Positions 29,580 to 38,655 of a stretch of DNA of 64,000 nucleotides are shown one piece after another. The DNA lies in NCBI RefSeq assembly GCF_009002475.1, contig NZ_AP019860.1, positions 8,925,547 through 8,989,546 on the forward strand. Direction: 5' to 3'. The stretch is from Candidatus Uabimicrobium amorphum. GTDB lineage: Bacteria; Planctomycetota; Uabimicrobiia; Uabimicrobiales; Uabimicrobiaceae. Each line of letters starts with the position of its first letter. The stretch's first letter is position 1. The notes beneath the pieces are model-generated. The model had not been told where the DNA came from. It was given only the letters and a program-made list of their open reading frames with translations, and ran no database searches. Made by a program: the position numbers and the translations under genes.

Positions 29580-29625
29580 AATGTAGGGGCGGACCTTGTG
29601 TCCGCCCTTTCCCCAAAATACAGTT
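29580..29625 (+). repeat. Dispersed hairpin repeat, copy 1
   Basis: Core GGGCGGAC (29587-29594), loop CTTGT, GTCCGCCC (29600-29607), followed by TTTCCCCAAAATACAGTT. A second copy with the same flanks is at 35044-35088. It lies between convergent genes, so it can end both transcripts. Confidence 0.8.
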
Positions 29626-29668
29626 AGATCAACATTTTGAATTACCAGCAAATCTCCTGGTTGAAGTT

Positions 29669-31966
29669 TTAGTAATTAAGGTCTACGGATAGAATTCCGT
29701 TAAAACCAGGCTCGTTGTTACCCGAACCGTGAACACGGTAATCTTTGTCGGTAATATTTTCAATGGCAGCGCTTACCGTAATATTATCGGTAATACGCGC
29801 TCCCGCTCTCACCGTATAAAGAGTGTAACCCGGCGTTCCTCCAGGAGGGATACGCTGCGTATCGGCGGCATCGCGTGTTGACAGGCGATCCTGCCCTCTC
29901 ACCATGGTGACAACCCCCTCGGCCCAATATCTTCGCGAAGGATGATTCCAACGCAGTCCGACAAACCCCTGTGCGGGTTGCATACGGTCAATCGGTTCAT
30001 CTTCTTTGTTGCTATTTGCTTCGGGAAATGTGGAAACAATACCTTCCATCCACGCAAATCCACCAAACACCTGCCACTGAGGAGTGATGTTATAGCCGGC
30101 TTCAAATTCAACACCGTGGACAAATCCATCCCCTTCGTTGTCTTTGGTTACCTCCACTTCGCCATTGATGATATTTCCCGTAGGAAAACGGATGATCATA
30201 TTGTCGATTTGTGTATAGTAGTACGATCCCTGGAAGAACCAATTCGAATATTGTGCTTTTAGACCTATTTCGTAAGAAATAAAGTATTCGGGGTCTAGTT
30301 CATCTACCGGAGTTTCTATTTCGTTAGAGCGCGCACTGTTAAAACGCGTTAAGTCAGAAAGACCAGGGGAACGAAAACTCTGTGACACCCCGCCAAAGAT
30401 ATTCCAATTGGCATTGAGGGCCCATACGAATTTTAAACTACCAATAAAACCACCCCAGTCATCTTCAATAGACACCTCGTTACCTGTCAGCGGGTCCTCA
30501 ACTTCCCCAGCTTCCAGCCATGAATGGGTGTAACGCACTCCGGGAATAATCGTAAATTGCTCGTGAATGGGCATTTCCCATTGAACATAAACGCCTAATG
30601 TGTCGTAGGTGGAATCGTCGGCAACAGGTCCCTGAATTCTTCGGCGATTAAAGGTTCCATCGGCGTTGAAGTCTTCGCGAAAAGAGCGCACAAAATCACG
30701 GTAATACTCACCACCATAAATCAGCTGACCAAACCCCACATTACTGGCAAAACGCGCCAGAAAACCAACGGTGTTTGTGGTGATTCCTTGGATGTCGCGA
30801 CGTCCGTCACCGCGAATACGGTCTTGTTCCTCTGCTTGGTAGTGCCACGAAACGGTAAAAGTGGCATTGTCAAAAAAATCTTCCAAGTCATACATGCGGT
30901 ATTGAATGTATGTTAAATGACGATCGTGGTCGGTACGACGACGTAGTTCATTTCCCACAGCCGAACCGCGAAAACTTTTGGCAAAAATGGTTTTGTGTGT
31001 TCTTTCGGCGTCATTTTGGTTCACACCATAGTAACCAAAAACCAGCTCTTCGTGATTGGAGAGAAACCAATTGAGTTTAAAGTCTCCTCCCATTTCGAGG
31101 TAGCCAGTTTTGTCAAGCTCATTGCTGTCACCACCAGCGATAATATTGCCAAATTTTTTATAGAATACGCCCCCCACAAAACCAAAATCGTAGCCATAGT
31201 TTCCCGAAATTTCACCGCGCGCCATATGTGATTGTTCGCCGCTGGAATATCGGTAAAACAAACGCGAATTGAGAAGTGAGTCATCACCATATCTTTCGCG
31301 TTCGCGCGTAATGGTATTGATCACCCCGCCCACAGCGTCCGAACCGTAAATCAGGGAACCCGGCCCTTTGACAATTTCGAGTCTTTCTACGGCGAAAAAA
31401 TCCACGGTATTCCAGTATTGGTTAGGCCCTTCGCGAAAAATAGAGTTATTGAGTCGTATTCCATCAATGAGAAACAAGTTGCGAAATCCAGTAAATCCAC
31501 GAATAAAAGGAGAACCTTGGCTATGTGCTGTCTTTTGTACCATCACTCCGGGAGTTTGTTTCAGAGCTTCCGGTATAGAGCGTACCATGCGTTCGTTGAT
31601 GAGTACTTCGTGGTCAAGGCTATAGACAACACTTGGTAGGTCGAACTTCTTACTCTCTTGCGTATCAGGTGTCACCACAGTTTCGTTTAACGCCCAATTG
31701 TCATTTTCCACACTTTCGGCATTTTTTTCCTCTTGGGCTTTTTTTTGTTCTTCAACAGCCTGCTTGCGCTTCATATTGCTATTGGGAATGATCTCAAACT
31801 CAGGCTTTTTTTCATGTGGTGTTTTTTGCACATCGGATTGTTTTTCCGGTAAATTTTGCTTTTCTTGAACTTCTTGTTCTTCTAGTTCTAGAGGCTCATC
31901 AAAGATGACATCATCATCTGCGAAAATACACAACATCGTGCAAAAAATTAATAGTAGTAACTTCAT
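29669..31966 (-). CDS. TonB-dependent outer-membrane receptor
   Basis: A 765-residue protein with a signal peptide (MKLLLLIFCTMLCIFAD), an unusually long Glu/Lys/Gln-rich linker (about 20-90), a TonB-box-like ETVVT (about 95-99), a plug domain (about 105-235; IPEALKQTPGVMVQ, FIRGFTGFRNLFLIDGIRLN, VERLEIVKGPGSLIYGSDAVGGVIN) and a beta barrel ending in ILSVDLNY with the terminal aromatic residue. It imports a substrate across the outer membrane using TonB energy. The plug resembles siderophore, heme and B12 receptors, but the substrate cannot be fixed. A tonB gene is divergent, 188 bases away. Its existence argues for an outer membrane. Confidence 0.93.
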   Translation of the reverse strand: MKLLLLIFCTMLCIFADDDVIFDEPLELEEQEVQEKQNLPEKQSDVQKTPHEKKPEFEIIPNSNMKRKQAVEEQKKAQEEKNAESVENDNWALNETVVTPDTQESKKFDLPSVVYSLDHEVLINERMVRSIPEALKQTPGVMVQKTAHSQGSPFIRGFTGFRNLFLIDGIRLNNSIFREGPNQYWNTVDFFAVERLEIVKGPGSLIYGSDAVGGVINTITRERERYGDDSLLNSRLFYRYSSGEQSHMARGEISGNYGYDFGFVGGVFYKKFGNIIAGGDSNELDKTGYLEMGGDFKLNWFLSNHEELVFGYYGVNQNDAERTHKTIFAKSFRGSAVGNELRRRTDHDRHLTYIQYRMYDLEDFFDNATFTVSWHYQAEEQDRIRGDGRRDIQGITTNTVGFLARFASNVGFGQLIYGGEYYRDFVRSFREDFNADGTFNRRRIQGPVADDSTYDTLGVYVQWEMPIHEQFTIIPGVRYTHSWLEAGEVEDPLTGNEVSIEDDWGGFIGSLKFVWALNANWNIFGGVSQSFRSPGLSDLTRFNSARSNEIETPVDELDPEYFISYEIGLKAQYSNWFFQGSYYYTQIDNMIIRFPTGNIINGEVEVTKDNEGDGFVHGVEFEAGYNITPQWQVFGGFAWMEGIVSTFPEANSNKEDEPIDRMQPAQGFVGLRWNHPSRRYWAEGVVTMVRGQDRLSTRDAADTQRIPPGGTPGYTLYTVRAGARITDNITVSAAIENITDKDYRVHGSGNNEPGFNGILSVDLNY

Positions 31967-32043
31967 ACTTTTCTTCCTAAAATATCATTATGGATACCAT
32001 TCTCAACTTGCTGCGTCTCATTTCTTCGCTTTAAAGGTTGTCA

Positions 32044-32085
32044 GATAAGTTTTTTTAGAAAAATACATTTTCGCATGAACTTATC
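32044..32085. promoter_or_regulatory. Inverted repeat between TonB receptor and tonB
   Basis: GATAAGTT (32044-32051) and AACTTATC (32078-32085) form an 8-bp inverted repeat in the divergent promoter region, and a perfect 10-bp palindrome TTCACGTGAA lies at 32122-32131. Either could be an operator; neither matches a Fur box that I can recognise. Confidence 0.3.
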
Positions 32086-32154
32086 CGATTATTTTACGTA
32101 TACGAAATAAAATAACGATAGTTCACGTGAAAATATATTTTTTTGGAAAACGAC

Positions 32155-33009
32155 ATGAAAGCACACAAAAGTATCCTCATCTCCCTAGCGATTCACTTAG
32201 CGATTTTTGGCGTGTCGTTCACCATATTTGTCGGGCAAAAACAAAAAAGTAAGACCCCGATAAGTTACAATATCCAAATACACGTAGCGCGCACCACACA
32301 TCTGCGCGACAACCTACACATGACTCCCACAGTTTTTGAACCCAAAATCAACGACCCACGAAGTTCTCATGTCGACATCACACAGCAAAAAGACGACTTC
32401 GCGCAACCCATCGTAGAGCGTGAACAGCGTCCTGTCAAAAACTACGAACGCTTTGGTACTCTGCGCCTAACACCCAAAAAGCCAAAAACAAAACCACAAA
32501 AAAATATCGCCAAGAGCACCGTTAAGCCGCCAAAACAAAAAACGGCCACCAATAACAAGAAATCCTCGGCAGTGGTCACCTCCAAAAACTCCGGTGGAAA
32601 GTCGCAAAGCGCTGGTGGACAACCGACAGCCGGTGGCTCGCGTTCCCATAATCCTCATGGTGATAATACTGCTGGAAAAAGAGCTGGTGCAAGAGGTGGC
32701 AGCGCTGCTGGTGGGGGAAGTACCGCGGGTGTTCCTGCGAAGATAGAAAGACCCAAGCTACGTAAGAAATACAAAATAGACTACCCGCAAGCCGCGAAAA
32801 GATTACGGCTATCGGGAAGTCTTATGTTAAAAATTAAGATTTTAAAAGATGGACGTGTCGACCAAGTTGAGATCGTCAAAGGCAGTGGAATGCGCATGCT
32901 AGACAAGGCGGCAATGAAGTCGGTAAAGACATGGTTGTTCTATCCCGCCACCAAAAACGGTAACCCTGTCAATTCGTGGATTAAGGTGCCTATTACATTT
33001 CGTTTGTAA
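32155..33009 (+). CDS. tonB: TonB family energy-transducing protein
   Basis: A 284-residue protein from the ATG at 32155 (GGAAAA site upstream; an in-frame TTG at 32143 is less likely). It has one N-terminal membrane helix (about 8-27), a long Lys/Pro-rich then Gly/Ser-rich periplasmic spacer (about 95-200), and a C-terminal TonB domain (about 205-284) with YPQAAKRLRLSGSLMLKIKI and MLDKAAMKSVKTWLFYPA, ending in PITFRL. It passes proton-motive energy from ExbB/ExbD to the receptor encoded divergently; exbBD are not next to it. The spacer lacks the usual long Glu-Pro/Lys-Pro run. Confidence 0.92.
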   Translation: MKAHKSILISLAIHLAIFGVSFTIFVGQKQKSKTPISYNIQIHVARTTHLRDNLHMTPTVFEPKINDPRSSHVDITQQKDDFAQPIVEREQRPVKNYERFGTLRLTPKKPKTKPQKNIAKSTVKPPKQKTATNNKKSSAVVTSKNSGGKSQSAGGQPTAGGSRSHNPHGDNTAGKRAGARGGSAAGGGSTAGVPAKIERPKLRKKYKIDYPQAAKRLRLSGSLMLKIKILKDGRVDQVEIVKGSGMRMLDKAAMKSVKTWLFYPATKNGNPVNSWIKVPITFRL

Positions 33010-33099
33010 ATGTTTTGTCTCTAGTAGGAGTAGGTTTTTTAAGCTCTTTTACTAACAAACCCCCAGGTTGTTCTCTGGAACCACAAAACCACCATCGGA

Positions 33100-33181
33100 G
33101 TGTCATCCCTGACTTGATCAGGGATCCAGCGCTTTGAAGTTTACTTTATATTGTAGATTCCTGCTTTCGCAGGAATGACAC
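33100..33181. repeat. Dispersed intergenic hairpin element, GTGTCAT type
   Basis: An 82-base element bounded by GTGTCAT and ATGACAC. Inside are two hairpins: ATCCCTGA/TCAGGGAT around CTTGA (33105-33125) and ATTCCTGC/GCAGGAAT around TTTC (33157-33176). Related units lie at 49046-49160. This type is common between genes in many Gram-negative genomes. The rest of 33010-33256 holds nothing else that I can name. Confidence 0.8.
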
Positions 33182-33256
33182 CCCTGGGGAAAATTTAGTT
33201 TGAAACAACCTAACACCTATAGGAAAAGACTCCACTGGTATTCGGTCTATGCTGAA

Positions 33257-34546
33257 TTAGCATACCAAGCTGCTATACCTATCATTGCATGCAATAGAGG
33301 CTAAACCCATCGCGACACTTTCGAATAAAAACTCCGTTTCTACTATTTGTGCTTGCGTGAAGTAACTCTTTAGCAAGTCTTGGAAATAGGCGATTTGCGT
33401 TGTCCCTCCGATGAGCACCACTTTGTTGACTTCGTCGCTATTCATCTGCGCGCTATTCATCAAAACAGCAAAGGCATCGAGAATGTCACTTTTGTAGAAA
33501 GAAAGTATCTCGTTGAACTCGTCTTGCGTTAGCTTTTCCTTGATTTCACGGTTGGCAATATCTAGATCAATGTCCACTTGTGGTTGGCTAGACAGTTTTA
33601 TTTTCGCGGACTCCATTGCGGCAAAGATATGATGATACAACTTTTTCTGTATGCAGTCTTTTAGAAAACGCAACTCGGGGATATCGGCTTCCGCATCCCA
33701 TAAGATTCGCTCTATCTCTTCGAGGATTCCTTGGTCGCGTGAACGATTCAAATCATCATCTAACAATAAAAACGGTAAAGAGTTTGGTACCAACACATTG
33801 TTACTTTTGTTATTCTTACGGTCGAGCATTTTACTGTTGTATGTCACACCCAGGCCAAAATGTTGTAGCACTTTGTGCTCGATCATTTTTTTGGTGATGT
33901 CGTGGCCTCCTAGTTTAATTCCGTGTGTTGCGAGAGGACGGATATCAAAACGCGAATGAAATTCAATCAAGTGAAAATCTAGCGTACTTCCGCCAAAGTC
34001 AAAGACAAGGGCAATATCCCCTTCGCGAAACTGCTGCAAATTGTTCACCATTGCCGCCACTGGCTCGTACACAAAAGACACTTTGCGAAACCCACTGCGC
34101 CACGCCGCTTTTTTCAAAAACGTTTTTGCTTGTTCGTTTAAATCGTCCACGGTACAAAAATTCACCGGAATTCCAATCACCACTTCACTACATTCTTGCC
34201 CGACATGTCGATCTCCGACTTTTTTCACAAACGAAATATAGTCGCAAACAATATCGACATAAGGCTTTTTCTTATCCACAACAAATGTACTATCGCTTCC
34301 CTCGATAGCTAACGCTGATTTGACGTTGCGAATAAAGCGTCCCTTGTCAGCAATAGAGTTGAGCATCATATACGCCGCATCATTGCCCATATAGCTTTCG
34401 TACTGCGTATAATATAGCAACGTAGGCAAACTGCAAGAGGACTCGGAAAGCTTGATTACATCTAGTTTGTCATTCCAAAAAACAGACAAAACGGTATTTG
34501 AGGCTCCAAAATCTAAGCCATATACAACATTTGTAGAATTCGACAT
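33257..34546 (-). CDS. Hsp70/DnaK-type ATPase domain protein
   Basis: From the ATG at 34546 (AAAGGAG six bases upstream; a longer frame to 34603 lacks a site) the product is 429 residues. It contains the actin-fold signature blocks VVYGLDFGASNTVLS (phosphate 1, about 7-21), VFDFGGSTLDFHLIE (phosphate 2) and VVLIGGTTQI (adenosine), as in the nucleotide-binding domain of Hsp70. It stops where the substrate-binding domain of DnaK (about 640 residues in full) would begin, so it is probably not a general chaperone but a stand-alone Hsp70-like ATPase. No partner gene is adjacent. Confidence 0.85.
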   Translation of the reverse strand: MSNSTNVVYGLDFGASNTVLSVFWNDKLDVIKLSESSCSLPTLLYYTQYESYMGNDAAYMMLNSIADKGRFIRNVKSALAIEGSDSTFVVDKKKPYVDIVCDYISFVKKVGDRHVGQECSEVVIGIPVNFCTVDDLNEQAKTFLKKAAWRSGFRKVSFVYEPVAAMVNNLQQFREGDIALVFDFGGSTLDFHLIEFHSRFDIRPLATHGIKLGGHDITKKMIEHKVLQHFGLGVTYNSKMLDRKNNKSNNVLVPNSLPFLLLDDDLNRSRDQGILEEIERILWDAEADIPELRFLKDCIQKKLYHHIFAAMESAKIKLSSQPQVDIDLDIANREIKEKLTQDEFNEILSFYKSDILDAFAVLMNSAQMNSDEVNKVVLIGGTTQIAYFQDLLKSYFTQAQIVETEFLFESVAMGLASIACNDRYSSLVC

Positions 34547-35122
34547 AACGCACTCCTTTAATAAAGCGTCCGCTTCTTCTCTACAAAGAAACAAACTTTC
34601 CACACCAATAGAAAATTAAGCTTTAGGCCAGAAGTTAAGACACAACAACAAATGTACAAATGCAAAATACCATAACAAAACGAAGGGAACACAACGTGTC
34701 ATTAGAAGGAGAAAACAGGCTTGTGTAGCAAAAGAAGCTGTTTTGCGAAGATGAAGTCCAAGTTTACGGATGAAGATAACAGTATTTGTAGTTGTACATT
34801 CTCGGGATGTTGTTTAACGCGCCTTCGCTGCAAAACAGCAGACCTATTTGCTTTATCCAATAATCCCGATAGATCGCTACATGTTTACCTTCCGAAAAGT
34901 GAATAACGAAATGCACCACTGGACTTCTATATAGATTAGATGAGTTTGTGGTAGGCAAAAGCTGTAACACATTTTTTACAGCGTGAAGAAAATAACACAT
35001 AATAGGTGAAAAATCAAAACAAAAAACCACGGAATTGTGGTGAAATGTAGGGGCGGACCTAGTGTCCGCCCGTTCCCCAAATACAGTTCGACACACGTTT
35101 CTGAAGTACTAATAAAAAAATA
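34547..35122. other. 576-base gap without a convincing gene
   Basis: The only recognisable item is the second hairpin repeat (35044-35088). A 110-codon minus-strand frame (34764-35096) is open, but its first codons run through the repeat and it has no ribosome binding site or recognisable domain. A small hairpin GCAAAA/TTTTGC sits at 34728-34746. Confidence 0.6.
35044..35088 (+). repeat. Dispersed hairpin repeat, copy 2
   Basis: Same element as 29580-29625: TGTAGGGGCGGACCT, then A in place of T, GTGTCCGCCC, then TTCCCC and an A-rich ATACAGTT flank. It lies 34 bases past the stop of the LRR gene on the minus strand. Confidence 0.8.
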
Positions 35123-36028
35123 TCATTCAAAATATATAGAACAATTCGGCAACAATTTTTGCAGCCACTCTACTTGCGAACGTGTTATTGAGTTCATGTA
35201 TAATTCCAGAGAGTGAAGCTTCTGTAACTTTCCTATTTCCACAGGGATTTCCTTTAGCTCGTTGCGCGATAAATCCAGCGTCATTAGATTGGTTAAATTT
35301 CCTATTTCTGCCGGCAGTTCTTTTAAGTTGTTATTCGACAAATCTAAATGGGGAATGTTCGTTAAATTTCCTATTTCTGTTGGTAATGTTTCTAAATAAT
35401 TACCATGTAACTCTAACTCCTCTAGATTTCTCAAATTTCCTATCTCGCGAGGCAAGTTTCTCAAGTTACTATTCGACAGATTCAAATGTGAAAGATTTGT
35501 CAAATTTTCTATTTCCACAGGTAACCGATCAAAATGGTTCCCGTGCAAATCTAATTCCTTCAGATTTGTCAAATTTCCTATTGCCCCAGGTAGCTCACTC
35601 AATTTAAGATGCTCCAAGTTTAAATAGGTAAGATTTCTCAGTTTTCCTATTTCTTTTGGTAGTTTCTCTATCTGGTTACGTGACACATCAAGGGTAATCA
35701 TCTTAGTAAAATTTCCTATAATCGCTGGCAAATCCTTTAAGAGGTTTTGCTTCAATGATAAACCAGTAAGATCAACAAAATTCTTGATCTCCATAGGAAA
35801 TGCAGTAAGTTCCCTATTGTCAAAATGCAACTCAAACTCATCTGAGAATCCACAGTTTTCGAAATGACAATTAGACGCGTTTAATGCCACACTACTTCTA
35901 AAACTACAATCAGAGAAATGAGAGTTTTCTATATAATACAAATTATTTTCGTCCAAATAAAATGCGCAACATACATAAGAGGTATCACTTTCAATTTCTT
36001 GGAGTGATTCATTTTCAACTGTTTTCAA
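35123..36028 (-). CDS. Cytosolic leucine-rich-repeat protein
   Basis: A 301-residue protein with eight complete and one partial 23-residue LRRs (about 85-300; NLxxLDLxxNxLxxLPxEIGNLT) and no signal peptide or membrane helix. The first 80 residues differ: they include short Cys/Asn/Phe phrases (FSDCSF, NCHFENCGF) that recall pentapeptide-repeat coils. The repeats are similar to those of the membrane-anchored protein at 1065-1997, so the two share an origin. It should bind a protein partner. No enzymatic domain. Nearest neighbours are a kinase upstream (same strand, 287 bases) and the Hsp70-like gene downstream. Confidence 0.85.
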   Translation of the reverse strand: MKTVENESLQEIESDTSYVCCAFYLDENNLYYIENSHFSDCSFRSSVALNASNCHFENCGFSDEFELHFDNRELTAFPMEIKNFVDLTGLSLKQNLLKDLPAIIGNFTKMITLDVSRNQIEKLPKEIGKLRNLTYLNLEHLKLSELPGAIGNLTNLKELDLHGNHFDRLPVEIENLTNLSHLNLSNSNLRNLPREIGNLRNLEELELHGNYLETLPTEIGNLTNIPHLDLSNNNLKELPAEIGNLTNLMTLDLSRNELKEIPVEIGKLQKLHSLELYMNSITRSQVEWLQKLLPNCSIYFE

Positions 36029-36142
36029 AAAATATTCTCCATATGGCAGAACTATTCATTTAAAACTAAACCCAATACTTCGAAAATACTACAACACCAT
36101 ATGGTAAAAAAACTATTCTATTTTTAACTTAATTTATCACTC

Positions 36143-36244
36143 GAATTGCCTCATTCGTCAATCATTTTTGCAACTTTTTTTGCTGTATTCCTTAATATAT
36201 AAGACATTTCTTTTTGAATTCGTCAGTCATTTATGAGGCAATTC
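36143..36244. repeat. Nested inverted and direct repeats upstream of the LRR gene
   Basis: GAATTGCCTCAT (36143-36154) is repeated in inverse form at 36233-36244. Next to each arm is a direct copy of ATTCGTCA-(A/G)-TCATTT (about 36153-36167 and 36218-36232). The stretch 36029-36315 is very A+T-rich and holds no gene. It may combine the kinase terminator and the LRR promoter. Confidence 0.55.
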
Positions 36245-36315
36245 TCAATATCAAAAATTCTATTAAAAATCATATTTCTTTGACAAAATTTCAACTTTGG
36301 CACGTTCAGTTCGGT

Positions 36316-38397
36316 TTACTTTTCTTCCCACTTCTTTATATACTCCTGCATTTTTTCCTTTTGTCCAAGACGTCGATAACAAAGAAACAGGTGATGATAC
36401 GTTTTTTTATGCCGGGGATTTAACGTGATCACTGTATGAAAGTCCTCTAATGCCTTTTTGGTATCTTCCATTTCGTAAAACAAAACCCCTCTGTGCAAAT
36501 ACCCCGCAAAGTTTTTACTATCGTGTTTGACCACTAAATTGAAATCCGCAAGCGCTTTGTCGTATTTTTGTAAATGGCGATATAGCACACCGCGCTGCAC
36601 ATATGCTCCCCAAAATTTAGGATTTATCGCAATGGCTTGGCTGAAGTTTCTTTCCGCTTTCACAAACTGTTTTTTATTGACATAAATCACCCCACGCTGA
36701 AAATACGCGCGAAAATACTTTGCATCCACTTTAATCGCATGGCTAAAGTTCTGTAAACCCACGTCTGCTTTGTTCAACTTGCGATATGTGAGACCTTTCC
36801 AAAAGTACGCATGCACATATTCAGGAACGATCGATAGTACTTTGCTAAAATCAGCAAGCGCTTCCTGATATTTTGCTAAATCATAGTATACTTGACCGCG
36901 ATTATAGTATGCCTTGTAGTAAGACGGATGTAATTTGATCACCTGGGTATAGTCGGAGATGGCTCGATGAGGTTTTGCCTTTTGAAAAAGAACACCACGG
37001 TTAAAAAACGCAAAGTAATGGTTAGCATCTAGCGCAATCGCGCGATTATAATCGGCGATCGCTTTTTTTCTCTTGCCCAGTCTCTCGTATGCTTTACCGC
37101 GGTTTGTGTACATAAAATGATTTTTCACTTTTTGAAGAATTGCGGTGTAGTCTTTTACCGCTTGTAAGAGATCTTTTTCATGGTGACTTTCCAATAAGAC
37201 ATATCCGCGAAGAATCCGGTATTGATCGGCAGTTTGTAATTCAAGCGACTGTGCAAAAACGTCTCTCACAGGTTTTAAAAATTGGGCATCGCGAAATAAA
37301 TCCACATGGCGATTTTGCCGCGAGATATATGTCAAAGATTGCAGCATCGCTTCGTTTAGCTTTTGTAATTTTTCAGAAGACTGGTCAGCTTCTTCGAGAG
37401 CAACCTGTAACTTTTGTGCCGTTTGATCGGCTTTTTTCAGGGCACCCAACGTCACAAATAGAGAGATCACGAGAGTAAGAAAAATGATCACGACACTCGT
37501 GAGCGCGAACCGGTGACGATTAAAAAATTTGTAAAATGCGTCCCACTTCGTATATTTCTTTGCGGTAATAGGTCGATTTGACTTAAAGTTTTTTAACTCG
37601 GTGTGTAGTTCTGTAAAACTTTGGTATCTCTTTTTTCTTCTTTTTTGCAAACACTTTATGCATATCGCTTCCAAATAAGGTGATATCTGCGGACGAATCT
37701 GTCGCAAAGGGATAAAGTCATTGCGAATGATCTTATAAAAAATATTCATCTGATTATCCCCTTGGTACATCGTTCGATACGTCAAGGCCTCATACATCGT
37801 TGCTCCCACGGAATAGATGTCACTGGCATAGGTCGCTTTTCCTAAAACTTGTTCAGGAGCCATATAATGAATCGAGCCGATAATCGTTCCACTTTGCGAT
37901 AAATTCTGGCGATGGGCACTATCAATTTTCGCCACCCCAAAATCCATCACCTTTACCACCCCCTGCGTATCGATCAAAATATTGGAGGGTTTAATATCGC
38001 GGTGTATAATGTTGCATTGGTGCGCATGTTCCAACGCTTTGCAAATTTGCATCATCACCTCCACCAACCACAAAGACTTCACATTATGCTCTTTGATCTT
38101 TTTGTCAAGTGTACAACCTTCGATATACTCCATGGTAAAGTAAGGTTTTGGTGTGGTGGAAAATTCATAAAAACGAACGATATTTGGATGATTAAGACGT
38201 GCAAGAGCTTTAATCTCTTGGGAAAAACGCTCATAGTCGTCTTGGGAAAAACCTTCTTTGGTGATTAGCTTCAAAGCAACATAAATATCGTATTGTGTAT
38301 CGTAGGCTTTATAAACAACTCCCATGCCTCCACGACCAAGTTCTTTCTCGATGATATATTTGCCAAAGTTAGCCGTATTTGAATTTTGATGGTTCAA
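36316..38397 (-). CDS. Membrane Ser/Thr kinase with eight TPRs
   Basis: A 693-residue protein: Hanks kinase (about 13-275; GRGGMG, K43, HRD 132-134, DFG 152-154, APEQ), a membrane helix (about 302-322), a coiled-coil linker and eight 34-residue TPRs (about 410-690; typical phrases AYYNRGQVYYDLAKYQEALADF). The kinase is cytosolic and the TPR array should be periplasmic, where it can bind proteins. The start is TTG at 38397 with GAGAG seven bases upstream; the next Met is internal to the kinase. It is monocistronic. TPR-coupled kinases of this form are frequent in Planctomycetota. Confidence 0.92.
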   Translation of the reverse strand: MNHQNSNTANFGKYIIEKELGRGGMGVVYKAYDTQYDIYVALKLITKEGFSQDDYERFSQEIKALARLNHPNIVRFYEFSTTPKPYFTMEYIEGCTLDKKIKEHNVKSLWLVEVMMQICKALEHAHQCNIIHRDIKPSNILIDTQGVVKVMDFGVAKIDSAHRQNLSQSGTIIGSIHYMAPEQVLGKATYASDIYSVGATMYEALTYRTMYQGDNQMNIFYKIIRNDFIPLRQIRPQISPYLEAICIKCLQKRRKKRYQSFTELHTELKNFKSNRPITAKKYTKWDAFYKFFNRHRFALTSVVIIFLTLVISLFVTLGALKKADQTAQKLQVALEEADQSSEKLQKLNEAMLQSLTYISRQNRHVDLFRDAQFLKPVRDVFAQSLELQTADQYRILRGYVLLESHHEKDLLQAVKDYTAILQKVKNHFMYTNRGKAYERLGKRKKAIADYNRAIALDANHYFAFFNRGVLFQKAKPHRAISDYTQVIKLHPSYYKAYYNRGQVYYDLAKYQEALADFSKVLSIVPEYVHAYFWKGLTYRKLNKADVGLQNFSHAIKVDAKYFRAYFQRGVIYVNKKQFVKAERNFSQAIAINPKFWGAYVQRGVLYRHLQKYDKALADFNLVVKHDSKNFAGYLHRGVLFYEMEDTKKALEDFHTVITLNPRHKKTYHHLFLCYRRLGQKEKMQEYIKKWEEK

Positions 38398-38564
38398 TGG
38401 AATCTCTCTTTTTTACTTAACTAAAAAAAAATATGCAAAGCCGACATTTATGTGACATACTATATGCATAATAACTACATTCATACATTTATGATTTGGT
38501 AAAAATTATATCGAAACGATATAACCCAAAAGGTTGCAAATCTTTTTGGTTGTATTCTACTTCA

Positions 38565-38600
38565 GACATTTGAATACCTTTATATTTCATACCAAATGTC
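38565..38600. repeat. Inverted repeat upstream of the membrane-protein gene
   Basis: GACATTTG (38565-38572) and CAAATGTC (38593-38600), 20 bases apart, about 55 bases before the ATG at 38656. It could be an operator or a leader hairpin; no family is recognised. Confidence 0.35.
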
Positions 38601-38655
38601 GTTGTAGGCTGTTTTTATATATATTACCAATATATCCTTAGTTAAGGAGCGTATA

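Noticed and set aside
31967..32154. Fur box between the TonB receptor and tonB
   Set aside because: No segment resembles the 19-bp Fur consensus closely enough; only unrelated short inverted repeats are seen.
34764..35096. 110-codon minus-strand frame
   Set aside because: It overlaps a dispersed repeat, has no ribosome site or recognisable domain, and has an atypical Cys/His-rich composition.
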